This document shows positions 1-4,655 of a stretch of DNA of 5,853 bases, in pieces. The DNA comes from Anaerolineae bacterium. GTDB lineage: Bacteria > Chloroflexota > Anaerolineae > UBA1429. Every line of letters begins with the position of its first letter. The stretch's first letter is position 1. The DNA lies in contig JAFGLK010000487.1 of NCBI GenBank assembly GCA_016928125.1, positions 1 to 5,853 of the forward strand, given 5' to 3'. The notes beneath the pieces were generated by a model that did no database searches, had not been told where the DNA came from, and saw only the letters and a program-made list of their open reading frames with translations. Both the position numbers and the translations under genes were made by a program.

Positions 1-513
1 CACGGCGCCATCCGCCTGGCGCGGGTGCTCGAGCCGTTCGAGCCGCTCTGGTTCGAGGAGCCCGTGCCGCCCGAGAACCTGGACGAGATGGCGCGCATCG
101 CAGAGCACACCTCGATCCCCATCGCCACGGGCGAGCGCCTCTGCACGCTGCACGATTTCAACATGCTCCTCAAGCGCCAGGCGGCTCAGATCCTCCAGGC
201 CCACGTGGGCCTGAACGGCATCCTGGGCCTGAAAAAGATCGCCGGCATGTGCGAGGCCAACTATGCCCAGAACGCGCCCTGGCTCTACTGCGGGCCGATC
301 GCCGGCGCCGCCAATATCCAGATCGACGTCTGCATGCCCACCTTCCTGATTCAGGAGGGCATCCAGCGCTGGGACGGGTTCCATGCCCAGATCCTCAAGG
401 AGCCGATCCGTTGGGAGCAGGGCTATATCATCCCGCCCACAGCGCCCGGCCTGGGCGTGGAGCTGGACGAAGAGGTGGCCGAGGCGCATCCCTATCTGCC
501 GCCAGCGCGCTAG
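1..513 (+). CDS. Mandelate racemase / sugar-acid dehydratase-like protein (enolase superfamily), 3' part
   Basis: The frame is open from the first base to the TAG at 511-513. The visible 170 residues are the second half of the barrel and the C-terminus; the N-terminal capping domain, first metal ligand and KxK region lie outside the window. Known for the family: these enzymes remove the alpha proton of a carboxylate held on Mg2+, giving racemisation or dehydration of sugar acids such as galactonate. Seen: WFEEP (residues 17-21, Glu19 as the expected second Mg ligand) and ATGER (42-46, Glu45 as the expected third ligand), then LNGILGLKKIAGM and the LYCGPIAGAANIQ segment. The positions where relatives usually carry the Asp (QPDV) and His (APH) dyad read QAHV (His68) and APW (Trp94). 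The reaction may therefore differ from galactonate dehydratase. The gene converges on the transporter operon. The superfamily call is firm; the substrate is unknown. Confidence 0.9.
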   Translation, partial: HGAIRLARVLEPFEPLWFEEPVPPENLDEMARIAEHTSIPIATGERLCTLHDFNMLLKRQAAQILQAHVGLNGILGLKKIAGMCEANYAQNAPWLYCGPIAGAANIQIDVCMPTFLIQEGIQRWDGFHAQILKEPIRWEQGYIIPPTAPGLGVELDEEVAEAHPYLPPAR

Positions 514-540
514 GCCAACGCGCCGCCGCGCGCAATGAGA

Positions 541-568
541 GACGGGAGCCCTACAGAGGGCTCCCGTC
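541..568. terminator. Perfect 12-bp hairpin between convergent genes, probable bidirectional terminator
   Basis: The arm gacgggagccct (541-552) is exactly complementary to agggctcccgtc (557-568) around a 4-nt loop (acag). It lies 27 nt after the stop of the enolase-family gene and 32 nt after the end of the permease gene read from the other side. No strong T-run follows on either strand; the minus-strand side (TCTCATTG) is slightly T-rich. Two outer pairings, 515-521 with 592-598 and 523-527 with 571-575, could nest around the core. Placement and stem strength support a terminator for both transcripts. Confidence 0.75.
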
Positions 569-600
569 CCGGCGGTGGGCGAGAGGATATGGCGTTGGAT

Positions 601-1515
601 CTAGCCTTTGATGCCCGTGGTGGCGATGCCTTGCACAAAGTACTTTTGCGCCACAAAGAACAGGATCAGGCAGGGCAGCGCCACCACTACGCTCGCGGCC
701 ATGAGCAGATTGTCCTTGGGCGGGCCGGCCGCCAGTTGCGCAGAGCTGCTGCCCAGGGCAAAGTAGCGCAGCCCCTGCACCGCGGTGAACTTTTCTTCAC
801 TGGTCAAGTAAATGAGCGGCCCCATAAAGTTGTTCCAGCTGCCGATGAACCCCAAGGCGGCCGCGGTGGCAATGGCTGGCTTGGCCAGAGGTAGAAGGAT
901 CCGGAAGAAGATCAGCAGAGTTCCGGCGCCATCCATCACTGCCGCCTCATCCATCTCGCGCGGCACCGTCATGTAGAACTGGCGCAGCAAAAAGATATTG
1001 AACGCGCTGCCGCCGAACCAGGCCGGTACCACCAGCGGCTTGATCGAGTTCACCCACTTGAGGGCGTTAAATATCAGGTAGCTCGGGATGAGACGCACCT
1101 CGGTGGGGATCATCATGGTGGCCAGCATGATAAAGAACCACGTATCCCGGCCACGATAGCGGAAGCGGGCAAAGGAGTAGGCCACCAACGCAGCCGACAG
1201 GATCGAGCCAGCCAGGTTGAGGGCCGTGATCACAACCGAGTTTATGATCCAGCGTCCAAAGGGCGCCACGCGCCAGATCTCAGCATAGTTCTCTACAAAG
1301 AGGTTGTTCTGTGGCCACCAGGTCGGCGGAAAGGCGGCAATCTCGGCTGGGCTCTTTCCGGAGCTCAGTACAGCCCAGAAAAAGGGAAACATGAACGCTG
1401 TGCCACTCACCGCCACCACCGCGTAGATGAGGAGGCGTTGGAGATAGTACCTCAAGGGCTTGTGTCGGCCCCGCAACTGGGCACCACTGAAAATCACAGA
1501 TCTCTGAGCCATCAT
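601..1515 (-). CDS. Carbohydrate ABC transporter permease, MalG type (CUT1 family)
   Basis: This 304-residue inner-membrane permease would form the import channel together with the upstream MalF-type subunit. About six hydrophobic segments can be seen (near residues 26-50, 88-113, 125-149, 157-178, 211-232 and 269-290). The EAA coupling loop that contacts the ATPase is EAAVMDGAG followed by ILLPLAKP (190-213). The C-terminus ends in GIATTGIKG, typical of MalG-like subunits. The start is taken at the ATG at 1515-1513, because it overlaps the upstream TGA as ATGA and is preceded by the ribosome site GGGAGAGG. The frame is open 30 codons further upstream, but that extension would lie inside the MalF gene and is not membrane-like. 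A second ATG follows immediately (MM), so either could be used. The last gene of the operon, it ends at a TAG before the shared hairpin. Substrate not predictable. Confidence 0.95.
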   Translation of the reverse strand: MMAQRSVIFSGAQLRGRHKPLRYYLQRLLIYAVVAVSGTAFMFPFFWAVLSSGKSPAEIAAFPPTWWPQNNLFVENYAEIWRVAPFGRWIINSVVITALNLAGSILSAALVAYSFARFRYRGRDTWFFIMLATMMIPTEVRLIPSYLIFNALKWVNSIKPLVVPAWFGGSAFNIFLLRQFYMTVPREMDEAAVMDGAGTLLIFFRILLPLAKPAIATAAALGFIGSWNNFMGPLIYLTSEEKFTAVQGLRYFALGSSSAQLAAGPPKDNLLMAASVVVALPCLILFFVAQKYFVQGIATTGIKG

Positions 1516-2465
1516 GCGCGCACCTCTCCCTGGTAGAAGACCCAGGTGCTCGAGAGACGAAACTGGATGATCGTCATGGACACAATCAGGACGACGAGGA
1601 TCCACGAAAGCGCTGCTGCATATCCCATGTCAAAGGACACAAAGGCTGTCTCGTAGATGTGCAGCGAAATAAAGCGGGTGGCATAGCCTGGTCCTCCCGC
1701 GGTGGCAACAAAGGCGAGATCAAACACCTGTAGCGCTCGAATGATGCCCATGATGAGGTTGAAAAAGATCACCGGACTCAGCATAGGGATCGTTACGTTC
1801 CAGAATTTCCGCCAGCGTCCCGCCCCATCTATGTCCGCGGCCTCAATCAGCTCCAGGGGCACATCCTGCAGCCCTGCGAGAAAGATAATCATCGAAGAAC
1901 CACCCACGGTGGCCCAAAGCCCAATCATCGCCAGAGAGGGAAGCGCCCACTCCATGCTTCCCAGCCAGCGCGGCATAGTGACTCCTACCACGTCAAAGAC
2001 CATGCGCACCACGCCGATCTCAGGATTCAGGATCCAGCGCCAGACGTAGGCTGTCGCAACCGAAGGAGTTAGGCTCGGCAAGAAGAAGAGGGTTCGCCAG
2101 AAGGCGGTCAGCCTCAGCGACTGATTGAGCAGCATGGCGACCAGCAGCGAGCCAGCCAGGCGAGTCGGTACTGACAAGACAGCATAGTAGAACGATCGTC
2201 CAATGGAGGGCCACATGAGCTGGTCCTCACCGCCCAGGGCGCGCTGGAAGTTCCTGAGCCCCAGCCACTGGGGCGGGCGCAGCACGCTATAGCGAGTAAA
2301 ACTCATCAGAATAGACACAACGATCGGCATGGCGGTAAATGCGAAAAAGCCGATCAGCCACGGCGCCAGATAGGCATAGCCCTCCAATTCCTCGCGGCGC
2401 TGGCGAGCGGTGAGTTTGCGCTTTCTCGCGGACACAGCGAGCGTCATGGTCCGGACATTGGCCAT
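1512..2465 (-). CDS. Carbohydrate ABC transporter permease, MalF type (CUT1 family)
   Basis: This 317-residue integral membrane subunit pairs with the MalG-type protein encoded next. A basic cytoplasmic N-terminus (ARKRKLTARQRREELEG) leads into the first membrane segment (about 33-54), which starts in the usual YAYLAPWLIGF style of short MalF proteins. Five further hydrophobic segments follow. The EAA coupling loop is EAADIDGAG then VTIPMLSP (209-231), and the post-loop segment LQVFDLAFVATAGGPGYAT (245-263) is characteristic of the family. The large periplasmic insertion of E. coli MalF is absent, as in most CUT1 permeases. The ATG at 2465-2463 has a G-rich site (GGGGGTG) just upstream; Met7 is an alternative start without a better site. 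It lies 96 nt downstream of the binding-protein gene, with a stable hairpin in the gap, and its stop overlaps the next start by 4 nt. Confidence 0.95.
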   Translation of the reverse strand: MANVRTMTLAVSARKRKLTARQRREELEGYAYLAPWLIGFFAFTAMPIVVSILMSFTRYSVLRPPQWLGLRNFQRALGGEDQLMWPSIGRSFYYAVLSVPTRLAGSLLVAMLLNQSLRLTAFWRTLFFLPSLTPSVATAYVWRWILNPEIGVVRMVFDVVGVTMPRWLGSMEWALPSLAMIGLWATVGGSSMIIFLAGLQDVPLELIEAADIDGAGRWRKFWNVTIPMLSPVIFFNLIMGIIRALQVFDLAFVATAGGPGYATRFISLHIYETAFVSFDMGYAAALSWILVVLIVSMTIIQFRLSSTWVFYQGEVRA

Positions 2466-2488
2466 TGCACACCCCCATCTCTAAGGTT

Positions 2489-2528
2489 GCTACCTACCTG
2501 AGGGCTCGTGTGCCTCCAGGTAGGTAGC
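2489..2528 (-). promoter_or_regulatory. Intercistronic stem-loop between binding-protein and permease genes
   Basis: The arm gctacctacctg (2489-2500) is the exact reverse complement of caggtaggtagc (2517-2528), a perfect 12-bp stem with a 16-nt loop. Three more pairs (2501-2503 with 2513-2515) can form inside it past one unpaired base. In the minus-strand transcript it falls about 33 nt after the binding-protein stop and 23 nt before the MalF-type start. No T-run follows, so complete termination is unlikely. The known role of such hairpins in importer operons (for example between malE and malF) is to stabilise the upstream message or attenuate, giving more binding protein than permease. That role is inferred here. 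Confidence 0.7.
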
Positions 2529-2561
2529 CAGCTCGATCGCGCGCCGGGCCAGCAGCCGAGG

Positions 2562-4028
2562 CTATGCGATCGGCTGATTGAGCACGCCCTGGCAGACCTC
2601 CTTGATCTGCTCTGCGCCCTCTGTGGGGCTCAGCTTGTCGAGCATGACCAGGTCGTACTTAGCCTTCCACTCGCGCTCGAACTCGGCGCCACGGTAGTTG
2701 GCGCAGAAAAAGTCGGGCTCGATCTCGGCCATGATCGGGGTGATGATCGCGATGTTGGGCAAGATCTTGAGCGTGCGCGGATCCTCGAAAAAGTCGGGCC
2801 GCCCCACCGTCGAACCTTTGCCCACCAGCATGCCCTGCACTGCAAACTCGAGGCTGCTATGGAAGGCCAGAAACTCAAAGGCCTCTGTGGGATTCTTGGA
2901 GGCTGTCGTCACGCCGTGCACATGCTCGTGCAGCCGGCTACGCCGCTTCGCGCCCTGCTGATCTAGCGGCGCATAGAAGAAGCCCACGCGGAACTTTTCG
3001 CCTACCGTGACGGGCAAGCGGCCGATGTTCACCGGCCAAACGATGAAGGAGGCCAGTTTCTCGGCAATGAACATCGCCGAGACGTCGAACTCGGGGCTGG
3101 CCACCGGATGGGTCTTGTACTTGTAGATCAGGTCGTGACGCCACTGGAGGACTTTCTCTACCGCCTCCACGTCCTTGGCCTCGGGCAAAACCGTCTTGCC
3201 ATCGTCGCTGGTCATCTTGGCGCCGAACTGTCGGTACTGCGGCGTGGTGGAGACGGTGGCGCCACTCATATTGCCCACGTCAAAGCCGAACACCTCGTCG
3301 GTGGTGAGGCTCTGACCCCACTCGGTCACCTGCATATAGTCCCAGTCGTTCTGAGGCTCGGGCACGCCCATTCTCTCCACCAGGTCCCGGTTATACGCGA
3401 TCACCGGGCAGGTCGGCTCGCTGGTCAGGGGCATATAGAAGAACTTGCCCTCCCACGAGGACTGCTGGATCACGCCCGGATAGTACTGCCCCAGATCATG
3501 GTTGGTGGCTTCCACAATCGGCATTAGGTCCCGGCAGATGTCATACTCGAGCGCCCACGACAGATTGCTGCGGTGAGTGCCGCGGGTCCAAACGATATCG
3601 CCCAGCGTGCCCGCCGCCACATGGGCAAAGATCACCGGATAGAACTCGTTCAGCCAGCCAGCTACAGGCTCGAACTTGGGGATTATATTGGGATGTTCGC
3701 TGCGCCAGCCGGCCACGTTGGTCTCCCAGGCCTCGTTCCACCAGCCATACCACTGGTCACCTTGGTTAGTGTGAACGCGGATCTCCACTTGGGGCTTGGG
3801 GGCGGCTTCCTTCTCGACCACCTTTTCAACGACGCGGGTGACCTCCTTCTCAACCTCAACCGCCTCCTTGACCACCTTCTCCTCGGTCACCACGACAGTC
3901 TCTTTGACCACCTTCTCGACCACGACGGTCTCTTTGACCACCTTGGGGGCGCAGGCAGCTAGGGCGACCCCTGCCGAGCCCAGGCCCAGAGCACGCAGCA
4001 GATCACGACGACTCAATCTCGCTTTCAT
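2562..4028 (-). CDS. Extracellular sugar-binding lipoprotein of the ABC importer (family 1 solute-binding protein)
   Basis: This 488-residue surface lipoprotein would capture the sugar outside the membrane and deliver it to the permease pair encoded downstream. The N-terminus has a Tat-like twin arginine (SRRDLL, 6-11), a short hydrophobic stretch and a lipobox LAAC with Cys26 as the lipidated residue. Residues 29-76 form a repetitive Val/Lys/Glu linker, and the binding domain starts near residue 80 (VEIRVHTNQ). Family-1-type segments include AAGTLGDIVW (138-147), FYMPLTSEPTCPVIAYNRDLVERMGVPEP (197-225) and the C-terminal AFEFLAFHSS region (383-392). The start at 4028 is chosen because a near-perfect Shine-Dalgarno (GAGGAGG, spacer AATC) lies just before it and the signal peptide begins there; a 50-codon upstream extension has neither. 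First gene of the operon, behind the promoter at 4169-4197. Aromatic residues in the domain (WYGWWNEAW, 93-101) would suit sugar stacking, but the ligand is unknown. Confidence 0.95.
   Translation of the reverse strand: MKARLSRRDLLRALGLGSAGVALAACAPKVVKETVVVEKVVKETVVVTEEKVVKEAVEVEKEVTRVVEKVVEKEAAPKPQVEIRVHTNQGDQWYGWWNEAWETNVAGWRSEHPNIIPKFEPVAGWLNEFYPVIFAHVAAGTLGDIVWTRGTHRSNLSWALEYDICRDLMPIVEATNHDLGQYYPGVIQQSSWEGKFFYMPLTSEPTCPVIAYNRDLVERMGVPEPQNDWDYMQVTEWGQSLTTDEVFGFDVGNMSGATVSTTPQYRQFGAKMTSDDGKTVLPEAKDVEAVEKVLQWRHDLIYKYKTHPVASPEFDVSAMFIAEKLASFIVWPVNIGRLPVTVGEKFRVGFFYAPLDQQGAKRRSRLHEHVHGVTTASKNPTEAFEFLAFHSSLEFAVQGMLVGKGSTVGRPDFFEDPRTLKILPNIAIITPIMAEIEPDFFCANYRGAEFEREWKAKYDLVMLDKLSPTEGAEQIKEVCQGVLNQPIA
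3801..3944 (-). repeat. In-frame decapeptide repeat encoding the lipoprotein's Val/Lys/Glu linker
   Basis: Within the binding-protein gene, residues 29-38 (KVVKETVVVE) and 39-48 (KVVKETVVVT) are tandem copies of a 10-residue unit. After two extra Glu, a third diverged copy follows (KVVKEAVEVE, 51-60). Further KVV/EKVVEK-like material runs to about residue 76. At DNA level the first two 30-nt units differ at one position over their first 26 nt. The segment spaces the binding domain from the lipid anchor and is strongly amphipathic, with alternating Val and charge. Such tracts expand and contract easily. Confidence 0.85.
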
Positions 4029-4168
4029 GATTCCTCCTCGAACGCAACGAATGACTCCACTGGAATACCGAGACATCAAACCGGTCAGATGCCCTTTGCC
4101 GTCACCCCCTTCTATTGTCCACTGGGGGCACCGATCCGTCGCGCGGTCGGCACCGCTTGGTTGCCCTG

Positions 4169-4197
4169 CGTATAACACAATCGAAACGGCGTGTCAA
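4169..4197 (-). promoter_or_regulatory. Sigma70-type promoter for the ABC importer operon
   Basis: On the minus strand a perfect TTGACA (4197-4192) is followed after 17 nt by TATACG (4174-4169), which keeps the first four bases of the -10 consensus but lacks the final T. Transcription would begin near 4162, giving a leader of about 130 nt before the binding-protein start. The leader holds a possible weak stem of CCCCC with GGGGG (4124-4128 with 4105-4109). Called from sequence match and position only. Confidence 0.6.
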
Positions 4198-4198
4198 A

Positions 4199-4211
4199 CG
4201 CTTCGAAAGCG
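4199..4211. promoter_or_regulatory. Candidate operator palindrome between the two divergent promoters
   Basis: The arm CGCTT (4199-4203) mirrors AAGCG (4207-4211) around CGA, a perfect 13-bp interrupted palindrome. It sits in the 17 bp separating the -35 box of the importer promoter (4192-4197) from the -35 box of the winged-helix gene promoter (4215-4220). A dimeric regulator bound here could affect both directions. The arms are short, so chance occurrence in GC-rich DNA cannot be excluded. Confidence 0.4.
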
Positions 4212-4214
4212 CCC

Positions 4215-4242
4215 TTGACGCGCCGCTGCCCAGCGCTATAAT
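4215..4242 (+). promoter_or_regulatory. Strong sigma70-type promoter for the small winged-helix gene
   Basis: TTGACG (4215-4220), 16 nt, then a perfect TATAAT (4237-4242) lie on the plus strand, matching consensus at 11 of 12 positions. In such GC-rich DNA this stands out. Transcription would start near 4249, about 155 nt before the ATG at 4404. Confidence 0.75.
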
Positions 4243-4249
4243 GAATATA

Positions 4250-4403
4250 GAAGAGGGGCTCTTGGGCGCGTGGTGTGGCCCTCGCTCAACTTCGCCTCAT
4301 CGTCGCACCGCGTCTCCTGCGGGCCAAAGGCGCCCAAGCATCCGCTCGGTCGTCTTTCGCGTCTTGCCCGATGGCTTGTCGCAGCCACAGAAGGAGGCCA
4401 GCC
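4250..4403 (+). promoter_or_regulatory. Long 5' leader of the winged-helix gene with possible RNA structure
   Basis: No convincing gene is seen here. A small hairpin AAGAG-ggg-CTCTT (4251-4263) lies at the predicted transcript start. CTTGGGCGC (4261-4269) is exactly complementary to GCGCCCAAG (4330-4338), which could close a 60-nt domain. The two structures compete for 4261-4263. A 5-bp stem TGGCT/AGCCA (4372-4376 with 4383-4387) sits just before the ribosome site AAGGAGG (4391-4397). I recognise no known riboswitch class. Confidence 0.35.
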
Positions 4404-4655
4404 ATGCCAGAGCTTGAGGAACTGACCCGATCCGTCGCGAATCTGCTGCGCGAGGCCGGCGCCGTCGGCCGCGATTCGGCCTTGCCCTTTTTGGAGATCA
4501 AGGACCAACTCAATCTCACCAGATGGTCGCTCGAGGAGATCGAGAGCGCTCTACTGCAGCACGGCTATGCGGCGCGCGAGGGTCTGGGCCCCACGCGCAT
4601 CCTTTGGTTGACGCCGGCTGGACTGGAGTTGGTCTCCAAACAAAAGGCCGCCTAG
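4404..4655 (+). CDS. Small winged helix-turn-helix-like protein (83 residues)
   Basis: A compact protein with no membrane segment or signal peptide. Residues 1-19 form a likely first helix (MPELEELTRSVANLLREAG). LPFLEIKDQLNLTRWSLEEIESALLQHGYAARE (27-59) reads as a helix-turn-helix followed by a strand, and ILWLTPAGLELV (66-77) resembles the wing and closing helix of winged-helix domains (LTPAG is a common ending). There is no effector or dimerisation domain beyond this. The start is fixed by AAGGAGG six bases before the ATG at 4404; an in-frame ATG at 4275 has no such site and would encode low-quality sequence. It is divergent from the importer operon behind a near-consensus promoter, and its stop overlaps that of the convergent hydrolase gene. 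The gene is probably real and the fold likely; a DNA-binding role and control of the neighbouring operon are inferred. Confidence 0.8.
   Translation: MPELEELTRSVANLLREAGAVGRDSALPFLEIKDQLNLTRWSLEEIESALLQHGYAAREGLGPTRILWLTPAGLELVSKQKAA
4652..4655. other. Shared CTAG: tail-to-tail stop codon overlap
   Basis: The palindrome CTAG gives TAG on the plus strand (4653-4655, end of the winged-helix gene) and TAG on the minus strand (4654-4652, end of the glycoside hydrolase gene). The two genes therefore overlap by four bases with no gap for a separate terminator. Confidence 0.9.

Noticed and set aside
1516..1605. 30-codon upstream extension of the MalG-type permease
   Set aside because: It lies entirely within the MalF-type gene, is not membrane-like, and the ATGA overlap with GGGAGAGG upstream of 1515 gives a much better start.
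2508..3962. Several plus-strand open frames (139-152 codons) opposite the binding-protein gene
   Set aside because: His/Leu/Gly-rich translations typical of shadow frames, and no domain recognised.
3796..3962. Short repeats here as a CRISPR array or mobile element end
   Set aside because: The repeats are in frame, encode the Val/Lys/Glu linker, and have no spacers.
4056..4125. 8-bp direct repeat TCCACTGG (4056-4063 and 4118-4125) in the importer leader as regulator sites
   Set aside because: Short, and similar CCACTGG words occur inside coding regions of the window, so chance is likely.
4171..4176. TATAAC on the plus strand as a further promoter
   Set aside because: No -35-like hexamer at 16-18 nt upstream (4148-4153 reads cggcac); it is the mirror of the minus-strand -10 box.
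4029..4178. 50-codon upstream extension of the binding protein
   Set aside because: The signal peptide begins at the ATG at 4028, which has a near-perfect ribosome site; the extension would place the Tat/lipobox signal internally.
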